A stretch of DNA of 64,000 nucleotides from Trichobilharzia szidati. Its lineage: Eukaryota; Platyhelminthes; Trematoda; Strigeidida; Schistosomatidae. This document shows positions 55,263 through 64,000 of this stretch, piece by piece; position 1 is the first letter of the stretch, and each line of letters starts with the position of its first letter. Made by a program: the position numbers and the translations under genes. The DNA lies in contig OX235272.1 of assembly GCA_944472155.2 (NCBI GenBank), positions 7,300,354 to 7,364,353 of the forward strand. The letters are read 5' to 3'. A model generated the notes under the pieces. The model searched no databases, had not been told where the DNA came from, and saw only the letters and a list, made by a program, of their open reading frames with translations.

Positions 55263-55404
55263 CTTTATGGTAGGAAGTGAGAAATTAAAAAGTAAAGTGT
55301 AAGGCAGGTGAATACAAGTTAAATTCACATATAATCAACATGATTATCAAAGTTAAATTCTAAAAAATTTAGAATTTGGAAATTTGGATTGATTTTCGTT
55401 CTCT

Positions 55405-56245
55405 AGTATTATTATTATTGTCTCCTTTAGTTTCTGAAGGAACATAAGGCTTCAACCGCACGTCTCCATTCCGTTCGGTTCTCTGCCAACGTTTTCATCT
55501 GGCTCCACGTCTACCCGCATGCTTTCATCTCCTCTTCACATCACCGCCTCATCCATATCACCCTCACACCGACGACCAACTAACTCGCCGCTTCCCATTC
55601 GGTTTCTACTCGAGCAATGGCCTGACGTGTGATATCACTCACTTGATGGTTTATTTTCCCAGAGTATGGACAGTCCAACTCTATTTCTTCCTACATATTT
55701 GTTGCACAGTCGGTTCCTGATTGCTTCGCTCCCAGAGATCCCTGGCCGGCCATCTCATCTGGAGCGAATTATTGAGCGAAGACAACTATTGATGAAGGTC
55801 TGTGGTTTATTCAAAGTGCTCTTCATGACGCGTCAAGTCTCTGATCCGTGTGGTAAGTAGCACTGACTTCACATTGGAGTTGAAAATCCGGATCTCAGTT
55901 TTCATGCTGAGTTCTGTTGATCTCCACAGAGACTTGAAGGAAATGAAAGCTTAACTTGCTTTCCCAATCCTCGCTCTGATATCCTCATCAGTTTCTTCCG
56001 CCTGCAGTTGAAACGACGATGCTTCCCAGGTAGGTGTAAAGGAAGTTGTTTCTTTTAGATTCCTCCCATTTATGCTGACTGCTGTCCGAATCGTCATCAC
56101 CTCTGTTTTTCCTATGTTCACCTGAAGTCCTATCTTCCCTGGATGCCTCTTCTGCCAACTTTTTGCTTTTCACTTGCATATCTTCCAGTTTGTGGGAAAT
56201 CAGACATATATCATCGGCGAAATCCAGATCCTCCAGGTTCTTTAT
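55405..56245 (-). mobile_element. SR2-like RTE LINE, 3' half
   Basis: ATT tail at 55407-55420, TTTCTGAAGGAACATAAGGC. On the minus strand: LEDLDFADDICLISHKLEDM (catalytic ADD at about 56215), KKLAEEAS, the YLGSIVVSTAG region, then the RWIG-like C-terminus. Frameshifts after EEASRE. 5'-truncated just upstream of the YADD box. Confidence 0.82.
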
Positions 56246-56389
56246 TGTGGATTGCAATTTACAGTGGGTAGTAAACTTAGCTGATATTAATTCTGATATT
56301 TTACTGACAATAACTGTCCACTTAAAGGGAAAACTACTCTGTGTCTGTCTCCCTCTCTTTGTCTCAACCCTAATCACTTATTAATTCAC

Positions 56390-57580
56390 ATCACACAGCA
56401 CTAAGAAAGAATGAATTATCATTTAAACCTATTTAATAACGATTGAATTACTACGCTTTCAAAAGAGCAACCAAAAGATCGTTAGTAAGGATCTGTCTCA
56501 CTTTATTTTCAAGCGGTCAACTTGATCCTACCAATATTAACAGATATTTAGTGATTCTGTATGCTACGCTATTTGAACATACACAACCGTGGTTTTAAGT
56601 TTTCATTTCTGGAGGTATGATTTCTTTTAAATTCAATGTCATCATGAACTAACATTAGCTATTTTGCCCTACTTTGAGAGTCTTTAGTAACTCATATCCA
56701 TGGCTCCATTGAGGATCCAATCAACGACTTTTAACTTATGAGGCGTGCATATTATAATTCAGCCACCGATATGGAAGCTACTGGCCCATGAATTCTAAAT
56801 TTTTTCCGACTCCAGATAATATAACCACCACCTCTATTGCAAGATGCACAATGCTGAACGGTCCTGAACTAGGAGAAAATAACTCTCCCGTACCTCCTGG
56901 TTTTCAGTGTTATTTTTTTAAAATGACGCCTGCTCATGATGAAATCTAACTTGAAGACAGTTGAATTCCTACAAAGCAACAGTTGAAAATTAATCCACTG
57001 CTCAAAAGTGACTGAATAAGGGATCGACTTTGTGTAGTTCTGGTGAGAAGTCATGATTTTTGCAGTCCACCAAAGAGGATGTGAGAACAGATACTCACTA
57101 ATAATACTGGTGCGTGGTAGGCTATATATCTATCACAAAATAGATATTGACTGGACTAGAATTTGAACACATTTACTCCAGTGTATTTGAATAGCTTAGT
57201 AACATGCCACACATTCTCAGTCATTTAGTGATACTTTGTATTAACTGTCAAACCTCTTAGAGGATATTGATAACTGGAAACATTCACGGCCAGTTGTGAA
57301 AAGCGAAATAGTCAAGATGATTGTCGTATGTAGTCACCTTATTTACACATTTTGTTGACACTGACATTACTGGTCTGTGACGACTGCCACACGTTTTGAA
57401 AAAATTATATAAATCATATTATATTGATCAACTCTTTTTGGTGTTTGCTTTGCCACCATAATGTTTAAACAGCTTGATGAAAAATATGAAATTTGAGTTG
57501 AATATTCGTTGTTTAATAAGGCAGTGAAATCTACCTGAAGGTCGTTATGTTTGTGATTTGTTTCTATACAGCATTGTCTA
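56390..57580. other. Intron sequence, degenerate repeat, no gene
   Basis: 56755-56950 resembles the second SINE-like family (CACCGATATGGAAGCTACTG, AACGGTCCTGAACTAGGAG, CTCCTGGTTTTCAGTG). The rest is unrecognised. Confidence 0.4.
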
Positions 57581-57587
57581 TTTTGGA

Positions 57588-58468
57588 AAAAAAATTGAGT
57601 AAAGAATATCCTTCTCGATAACTTCCTCTTCTGGCTCTATAACTGTATATATATATATATATATATATATGATATACGTAGAATATTCTGGAATAGTCGT
57701 TATTAACACAGCGCCTAGGAAATGCGGTAAAAAGAGCATTCCCTACTGCTGAATTATGCTGCGTCTTCAGAACCACTCCTATTTTGCGTTCGGGAGTTAA
57801 AGATAAGCTAACTACCTAATTTCGCCTCTTCTATATGTATCTACCAGTTTGACTGCTCCTGTGGAGCCAGTTAGTTACATAAGACGTACAATTGGGTGTG
57901 TTTCTCGTCAGATTTCCGAACATCATCCTGCATAGTGGTTAAGTAAAGGACAAACAAAATCCATTCATAGCGCTATTCTATCCCATCTTGTGGATACAGA
58001 ACACAAGATTGATGTCAACTTGGTGGCTTTCAAAGTCATTTACTGCATACCAACAAATCTTAACTTCTCCTTAAGAGCTGGATTATTAAATACTGCTGAG
58101 GCTGGCTGTTGGGATCCACATTAATAAGCCTAATTTATGCGTCCGAAAGAAGCTAGTTCAGACACTGTTCTTACCTTGGCCATCTAGGTTCGAATGATTC
58201 TCAATTTTCTGTAGAAATTTCCTTAATTTTAGTTTATATTCTATTTGCTTTTACATTTTTATGCTTATTATTATAATTTAAGCATCTTTAATAAACTGTA
58301 ATTCCATTGATCTTACTTTACAAATTGATATTATTAAAAAAAACACTAATATTGTTATTGACTACTATCCTAGAATATTCTGTGTATATAAGCACATATA
58401 TATAAATATAATTGTAGAGCCAGAAGAGGAAATTATGGGAAAGGATATTCTTTGCTCAGTTTTCGTTT
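57588..58468 (+). mobile_element. Foldback element E: PLE C-terminus between ~115-bp inverted repeats
   Basis: The arms 57588-57707 and 58354-58468 are inverted copies (AAAGAATATCCTTCTCGATA against GGAAAGGATATTCTTT; CTCTTCTGGCTCTA against TAGAGCCAGAAGAG). The core has YQFDCSCGAS, a decayed HISEHHPA-like piece, INKPNLCVRKKLVQTLFLPW near 58115-58190. Each arm has the hammerhead-like block, decayed. Confidence 0.83.
58405..58465 (+). ncRNA. Decayed hammerhead-like motif in arm of element E
   Basis: TAGAGC, CAGAAGAGGAAATTATGGGA, AAGGATATTCTT and GCTCAG. GAGC/GCTC still forms helix I perfectly, but the catalytic CTGATGA and CGAAA boxes are mutated. The inverted copy at 57600-57640 keeps more of the second box on the minus strand. 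Confidence 0.35.
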
Positions 58469-58846
58469 TTCTCAATGTCTGAATGAATATTTTCCATGCA
58501 TTGTCTGTTTTGTCGAACTTAAATGTTTCAGAGATGAAGAAACCCAATTTTAGGATGTAATTCTTTCAAAACTTTGCGGTTTTTCTTAAAGTTTCTAATA
58601 CGAATCAACTAGTCAGCCATGTAAGTTAATGCGGATTGTAGTGTCAGGAGCTGCAGCAGCCCATTGGTGCGTCTAGTCAACCTCTCATAATGTAACACTC
58701 TCTCCTTTTACTGACTTTCGCCGCCTCTTGACGTATTCCGGGTTCGATCCCGAACAACTTTACCTCTGCCATATGTTTAACTTGGAATGAGAAGGAAAAA
58801 AATCGACGAATTGTGTATAAAAAAATACGACTGCAAAGTAACTTAC

Positions 58847-59155
58847 CATCTTTGACTGCTGATGGTATTTCTTTAGGTTCACTAACTGGTTCTCCAGCTG
58901 TCACAACTAAATTGAATGGATCCGACTGATAGTGTTTTATACGATCTCCATCTCTAACATCACCAACACAATAACCCCAAACATCCCAACGATTATCTTG
59001 TTCACCAGGTAGTTCAATTTCTTTTAGTTTCAAGCTGTTCCCACTAAATTGACCATTACTCACCCATGGTGTTAAATAGGCATGTTTTTCAGGATCAAGG
59101 AATTGCCAACCAAGTAGGATTTTATCGTCTTTCAAAATTTCTTGAGTTTTTGTAT
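58847..59155 (-). CDS. Ig-repeat gene exon: domain 1, C-terminal half
   Basis: This 309-nt exon, phase 1 in and phase 1 out, lies between an AATTAG acceptor and a GTAAGT donor. It encodes the Ig core Trp in LLGWQFLDPEKH, a hydrophobic strand SLKLKEIELPG and the second Cys in VWGYCVGDV, then FNLVV and a Pro/Glu-rich linker ending in AVKDG across the next junction. Length and layout match the exon at 51614-51922, which is also 309 nt, so the two units look like tandem duplicates of one two-exon domain cassette. Confidence 0.9.
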
Positions 59156-59159
59156 CTAA

Positions 59160-60160
59160 TTATGCGGAGAAAAAAATCAAACAATATGATAGTTAGAAAA
59201 AGTACTAATACCTATATACATTGCCTATAAGTGCAGGAACTCTACATATTATGTTTTAACTTAGTCGAGAGTCCCTCCTAGTCGATAATAGCACATCTTC
59301 CGATGCCAGATTGATGGTGGTGGAGTTGTAACTGTAACGCCTTTAAGATGACGGTAAACTCGTGGAATAGCATCCCTGGAAAAACAAACATATTGATGAA
59401 TGTTCAAACAGCTCTTGTCACTAAATACAAGGATGACTAACTCAGTGGATGCTTCTCTACTTGAAGACTTTATTAACTTCAGGCTGCCTCATGAATTCTA
59501 GAAATTTCTCTAAACATCTGGGCCACACGATTTATTTTGACTTTCAGAATTGCTCGTAAAAGTTATAGCTTTGGAGTACTATCTAAATTTGAGGATAAGA
59601 GTCACAAGAGGTCAAGTGACAATACTTATCAGTAATTTATACCATCCTGCCTGCTTTTGTGACTGCCATGCATGGTATCAGGCAGACCATAAATTTCTAT
59701 TCGAAAAATTTAGGTTTCTAAAAGAAGCCTCGGTGAATTCTTACCTCAAACTCTGTAGATTGCGAATTTGATTCTGTGTATCACAATTTCTCGACAGTAG
59801 CTAGACAGAATTCGGGTGGCTTCAGCTTAATTGGACGTCTGAGCTGAGTCGGACTATGTAAAGCGTTGATGAGCCCTACCCTAAAACGAGTGAAATGCTC
59901 ATTGGGTGCTTAGATCAATCCGATCTAGCAAACAAGTACTATTGGTTGATGTCAGTGGTTCCTAACTACTTATATTAGTGAGTAGTATAAACCATTGAAC
60001 ATAAAAACTATTAGCTTTTATGATATTACTGTTGATGAAGTCAAACTGAGTGTTTATCTGATGTTCTATGAACCAGAAGCGATCTTCAATCTCATTTCGA
60101 TTTACAATGCTCATCAACTATTGCGTATATTTACGATTAAAGCTTTTCAACAGCACTTCT
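59160..60160. other. Intron sequence without a recognised gene
   Basis: No exon or transposon frame. 59880-60000 resembles the flank of 8390-8540 (TATATTAGTGAGTAGTATAA here, ttcagttagtagtatatacc there), so an old repeat may be present. Confidence 0.35.
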
Positions 60161-60163
60161 GAA

Positions 60164-61290
60164 ATTCATTATAATATATAAGATTTATTGTATTTCCCAA
60201 TGAATGAAAAACAAAACGATACTGTTGTTGTTTTTACTGACGTTTCGCTATTTAATGCTGCTAATAGCTTTATCAAAATAGTATTATTAATACTACTAAA
60301 GAATTTACAAAATCTCTGCATATATAAAGTAATCTGATCATTGTTCTTCAGCATGGGGTCATTTTTCGCTGTCGAATTGGCCAATTGGTAAAGATAACAA
60401 AACCAGGTGTACATTGTTGCATTTGATAAGTGTGTAAAATTATAAAAGCAGCGTGTGTTTACATAATGTAATTGCTTATCACATATTCGTGTTGATTTTG
60501 TCATTTCATGGGGGAGGGGGTGTTGTAACCAGGTCAAATTCTGTTTTAGTCCATCATTCCTATTCAGACAATTTGGATTCCATTTGATATGAAGTGCTTC
60601 TGATGATATTAGACGTTCTTTGTGATTTCTGAAATGCTTTTTCTGGATTATTTCAATATTGTCAAAATCAATTTTGTGGCCTGATTCTATAGCGTGTAGA
60701 CCGCACCTATAACTGATGATTTTTCAAGCTTTTCTAGTTCAACTGGATTTCTCGGTGGTCGAACAGAGGCCTCTACGGTGTTCATTTCTTCTGATTTTGA
60801 TTTCTAGCGTTGTTTGTCCGATGTATATCGCATCACATTCCAAGCATTTTATTTTATAGACATAATTAGATAGAGAATTGTCTGAATATGAATGATGGAC
60901 TAAAACAGAATTCGACCTGATGTAACATTTCTTCCTCCATGAAATGACAAAATCAACACGAATGTGATAAGCAATTTCATTATGTAAACACACGCTGCTT
61001 TTATAATTATATGCGCTTATCAAATACCACAATCTACACCTGGTTTTGTTATCTTTACCAATTGGCCAACTTGACAAGGTGAAAACTACCCCTTGCTGAT
61101 GAAGGATGATTAAGTTGTTATACATAAGCTGAGATTTTGTAAATCTTGATTTGATAATACTTTGATAAAGCTATTAGCAGGAGCATTAAATAGCGAAACG
61201 TCAGTAAAAACAATAATATCGTTTTGTTTTTCATTCATTGGGAAATACAAAAAACCTTTATTATAATGAATATCATATACCCAATGCCCA
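60164..61290 (-). mobile_element. Foldback element B: GIY-YIG ORF between ~410-bp inverted repeats
   Basis: The arms 60164-60573 and 60877-61290 are inverted copies of high similarity (TATTTCCCAATGAATGAAAA against TTTTCATTCATTGGGAAATA; CCAATTGGTAAAGATAACAA against TTGTTATCTTTACCAATTGG). Only about 303 bases lie between them. On the minus strand the core encodes YKIKCLECDAIYIGQTTLEI, RRNEHRRGL and, after a frameshift near 60735, GLHAIESGHKIDFDN and HFRNHKERLISSEALHI. This GIY-YIG lineage is distinct from elements A and C. Confidence 0.9.
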
Positions 61291-61430
61291 AATTTTTTCA
61301 AACTGTTAAAAGTGAACTTGGTTTGGACATATATAGCACTTCTGACAGTAATTCTGAGCGAAAATTTGAGATAAAACGCCATCTTATACAAAAAATGTCA
61401 TGAAGTAATTACTACATGCATGATACTTAC

Positions 61431-61532
61431 TTCTTGCTTCACATGTCAATTCAATATCTGAACCTTCTTGAACTATTTTATTTCCGTCTGGATCTAGACC
61501 CTTAACGATCAATTCTATCTTCTTGTCATCAC
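61431..61532 (-). CDS. Ig-repeat gene, first visible exon: domain 1, N-terminal half
   Basis: This 102-nt exon begins after a pyrimidine-rich acceptor ending in CACAG and stops at a GTAAGT donor. It starts with the last two bases of a codon and ends with one spare base (phase 1 at both sides). The encoded segment is of the type KKIELIVKGLDPDGNKIV followed by a DIELTCEAR ending, typical of Ig strands A and B with the first disulfide Cys. It pairs with the exon at 58847-59155 to make one Ig-like domain. The exon before it lies beyond the window. Confidence 0.88.
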
Positions 61533-62009
61533 CTGTGGAAGTAAAACAAGAAGAGGAGCAATGCAAAAAACATATTTAATATACAAATTATTCTTGTCTT
61601 GGGTAATATAATGAATGACAGAGTAGAAATTTAATCTTAGAGACCACTCCCACCGATTACAAGATTTGGTTGACTAGATTAGAGTAAGAGGAATAGTAGA
61701 TGGCTAAACGCTAGATACTGGGTGGCAGTGAAGTCCGGGAAGTGCATTTTATCCCATTTGAGACTAGTCATCTGCGTATGCCTGTATACCCAATTAGCGG
61801 TGGTTTTACTACTGAGGCTCGTACCACACATCCATCATTCCGAAAGCCAGGGTACACGTACATTCAGCTGACCGATCCCAAATAAGACTAAGGGAGCATC
61901 TTAGATTTCACTACTGGTGATCGCAAACGAAGTGTTCATAATAGGAGCCAACGTATCAACAGAGACGGGGCATTTCGGTCTGCGGTTCAATTGTAGAATA
62001 CTCTCCAAC

Positions 62010-62195
62010 CGTGCAGGATGTCTGGGTTTGACTCCTAGGCCATGCACTCTTACACCTTGCCTAGTTTACTGAAGGATAGTATGCCTTAGAAAGAAGGAAG
62101 GTTGGACTAGTATTGCCATCCTTTAGGAACAAAACTGCCGCTACTAAGACTTCGAGACTTGATGCCATTTATTTCACTCGGAACTGTTCAGCAAG
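62010..62195 (+). repeat. tRNA-derived SINE, degenerate
   Basis: GTCTGGGTTTGACTCCTAGG (B-box, near 62020), AAGAAGGAAGGTTGGACTAG, TATTGCCATCCTTTAGGAAC, TGCCGCTACTAAGACTTCGA, in the usual SINE order. The head is merged with the dispersed repeat at 61700-62000. Confidence 0.6.
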
Positions 62196-62419
62196 TTATT
62201 TTGTTTTAAACCGTAACTATCTACAATATCAACAACCAAGAACACAAATTATGATCTTTATCATGAATACTGTTAACAACTGATAAAGAACTGCAAAGAT
62301 TTATTTCCCTATACTACTAATCCAAAGTAATATCAGTAAAAAGTTTGAGCATTGTGGATTAGATCAAATAAAGTATAATTATATTTCAATAGTTTACACA
62401 CAATGATAAGTTTTTTGCT

Positions 62420-62501
62420 TGGTAATATTTCGAGCAAAATTACTACTGCCCATGTTCACACCACTGTTGGAATTGTTTTGTTCACACATTTATGATTTGT
62501 A

Positions 62502-62538
<37 letters not shown>

Positions 62539-63003
62539 CATTTTTTGTTCATTCATGTTTTTGTATTCAGAATTACATTCCAGATTGTTGACAGTTGTGC
62601 TGCTGAGTCACCCTTGTTACATGTATCCGGTGTGATCTTAATGAATATAGATTCTGTTATAAGCAGTCTCTCTTTCCATTTGTTCATATTAGTTTTTAGA
62701 ATACAAACATTGTTCTATTCGATATTGTGGTTTTTGTCCCATGCATGTGCAGCTATAAATGATGAATTTTTTTCGAGATTCTTGTAAGCTTGTGTTCCTG
62801 TTGGGGTTGACCTTTATTTAGGCAGGCGTTTATGTTCATTCACTCTTATTTTGAGTGATTTAGCCGTTTGCCCCACATATTTAGTCGGACAGTCAGCATA
62901 AGATATTTTGTAAATCAAACTGCTTTCATCCATCATTTTTATGGGATCTTTCAGTTGATTTATTTTATCCAAAGTACTAGAGATATTTAGTACTGAATAA
63001 CAT
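62420..63003 (-). mobile_element. Penelope-like GIY-YIG fragment
   Basis: Minus frames: STLDKINQLKDPIKMMDESS, then LIYKISYADCPTKYVGQTAK with SLKIRVNEHKR (GIY-YIG core), EKNSSFIAAHAWDKNHNIE, MNKWKERLLITESIFIKITP. A (TA)n tract at 62505-62535 interrupts the 3' part. An SR2-like copy is inserted at the other end (63004-63514). Confidence 0.8.
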
Positions 63004-63514
63004 TATTATTATTATTGTATCCTTTGATTCCTAGAGGAACATTGGGCTTCAGCCGTTCGTCTCCATTACGTTCGGTTCTCTGCTAGAGTCTTCATCTGGC
63101 TCCATGTCTGCCCACACGTTTTCATCTCCTCTTCACATGACCTCCTCCAAGTCACCCTTGCACTGACGACCAACTCGCCGTTTCCCTTTCGGGTTCTAAT
63201 CGAGCGATGGCTTGTCTAGTGATGTCACTTGATGGTTTGTTTCCTCAGAGTATGGCCAGCCAATCCACCTCCATTTCTTCCTGCCTATTTGTTTCACAAT
63301 CGGTTCCTGCTGAGTTGGTTCGCTCATCGCCAGAGATCTCTGTTGCTGATCTTTTCTGGCCATCTGATCTTGAGTATTGAGCGAAGACAACTGTTAATGA
63401 AGGTCTGTAGTTTGTTTGAGATGCTCTTTATGACACGCAGTGCAAGTCTCTGATCCGTATAGTAGCACTGACTTCACATTAGAGTTAAAAATCCGGATCT
63501 TATACGGATTTTAC
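63004..63514 (-). mobile_element. SR2-like RTE, 511 bp, with 12-bp target duplication
   Basis: Duplication actgaataacat at 62992-63003 and 63515-63526. ATT tail at the low end, then CCTAGAGGAACATTGGGCTT. The minus strand has SEPTQQEPIVKQIGRKKWRW and IGWPYSEETNHQVTSLDK. 5' truncation falls at the CGGATCTTAT region. Clean, relatively young-looking copy. Confidence 0.88.
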
Positions 63515-63526
63515 ACTGAATAACAT

Positions 63527-63890
63527 AAGCATTTAGAAATCACTCAAATCGACCTACAGATATTACATAATTGGAGTGAATTTTCGCCGTCTTTAAGAGA
63601 ATATAGGAATGAGAATTATAAGCCAATCTGAACGACTTATTCATTCCTTTTCCCTGCCTACTTTGATTGAACTGCATCTAATCCTGTCCACTTGCGTATA
63701 TATGTCACCCAACTTACTTAATTTTGCTTTAGTCTGCATTTCTTTAACGTCCTTTGTATTACACGATTTCCTTAAAATCTTTGGATTGTTACTTAAGGCT
63801 CAGAATTTTGAATAAATCAAAAACGACAGTTTGTGCTGTCGTTTATTGCATCAGCTTCCCGTCACCTGTGTACGGTCGAAGGAAATTGTG
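63527..63890. other. Intron or intergenic sequence, no gene seen
   Basis: No exon or transposon frame was recognised. The sequence after the SR2 insertion may continue the PLE fragment, but no motif supports that. Confidence 0.35.
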
Positions 63891-63892
63891 AA

Positions 63893-64000
63893 GTTTATTA
63901 TTATTATTTATTATTGTTCCCTTGGGTTCCTAGTGGAACATAAGGCTTCAACTGCACGCCTCCACTTGCTTCTGTTTTCTGCTGTATTTTTCACTTGCAT
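63893..64000 (-). mobile_element. SR2-like RTE 3' end, cut by the window edge
   Basis: TTATTATTATTTATTATTG followed by TTCCTAGTGGAACATAAGGC and the C-terminal coding complement (CCTCCACTTGCTTCTGTTTT), as in 30571-30660. The rest lies outside. Confidence 0.8.

Larger units (their letters stand above)
3774..61532 (-). other. Span of one large multi-exon Ig-repeat gene (15 internal exons visible)
   Basis: Seen: fifteen minus-strand open segments bounded by AG acceptors and GT donors, whose phases agree at all 14 junctions (phase 1 at twelve, phase 0 at two). The joined reading frame is about 1022 residues and has no stop. Introns range from about 0.7 to 10.8 kb and are filled with retroelements. 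The protein repeats an Ig-like plan: Cys near the end of a short exon, a Trp early in the next exon, and a second Cys about 60-90 residues later. Sequons such as NNT, NTS and NST suggest an extracellular location. No signal peptide, transmembrane segment, start or stop codon is in the window. Family knowledge: tandem Ig arrays occur in perlecan, hemicentin and titin-like proteins. A matrix proteoglycan-type protein is my inference and is weakly supported. Confidence 0.85.

Noticed and set aside
62419..62787. 122-residue + strand ORF
   Set aside because: It is the antisense shadow of a PLE GIY-YIG fragment and includes a (TA)n tract translated as Tyr-Ile repeats.
61600..64000. Further Ig exon upstream of 61532
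   Set aside because: No open minus-strand segment ending in phase 1 with a Pro-rich linker before the next exon was seen; the region is repeats and PLE/SR2 pieces.

Overview
The window looks like a piece of a trematode (flatworm) nuclear chromosome, most likely Schistosoma. It is AT-rich and crowded with decayed retroelements of the kinds I associate with schistosomes: SR2-like RTE LINEs, CR1-like LINEs, several Penelope-like element (PLE) lineages with GIY-YIG endonuclease domains, hammerhead-like motifs at PLE ends, and tRNA-derived SINEs. I cannot name the species. No prokaryotic genes, rRNA genes or CRISPR arrays were seen.

Only one host gene is visible. It lies on the minus strand and runs through almost the whole window (61532 down to 3774). 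I reconstructed 15 internal exons from splice sites and reading frame. All introns are GT-AG, and all 14 junctions keep frame. Together the exons give 3067 nt, about 1022 residues, only about 5% of the span. The product is a tandem array of about eight immunoglobulin-like domains. Most are built from a short exon of 90-102 nt (N-terminal strands up to the first Cys) followed by a longer exon of 267-393 nt (Trp core, second Cys, linker). Most junctions are phase 1. Both ends of the gene lie outside the window. The protein is probably a large extracellular or matrix-type Ig-repeat protein (perlecan- or hemicentin-like is a guess).

Everything else is intron filled with mobile DNA. 1-2.7 kb: a PLE 3' end with a good hammerhead candidate, then a CR1-like LINE that carries a PLE fragment bounded by a 13-bp target duplication. 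4-8.3 kb: PLE fragments, a SINE with a CR1 tail, and an inverted-repeat GIY-YIG element. 9-10.3 kb: an RTE-like LINE. 12-20 kb: SR2-like LINE, PLE remnants, a GC-rich repeat and SINEs. 21.6-24.3 kb: two collinear PLE segments flanking a host exon. 25.5-33.6 kb: a dense PLE cluster with two SR2-like insertions nested in it. 35-40 kb: PLE and SR2 debris and another inverted-repeat PLE. 42-56 kb: RTE fragments, tRNA-like repeats and a PLE with a decayed RT. 57.5-61.3 kb: two more inverted-repeat PLE elements. 62.4-64 kb: a PLE fragment and two SR2-like pieces.

The most interesting system is a recurring foldback architecture. At least seven elements, with cores of several GIY-YIG lineages, consist of a 3'-terminal PLE segment between inverted copies of a terminal repeat of about 50-410 bp. 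In some of them the repeat carries a hammerhead-ribozyme-like motif. A second is a pair of SINE types whose 3' tails match two different LINE families present in the window (RTE/SR2 and CR1).
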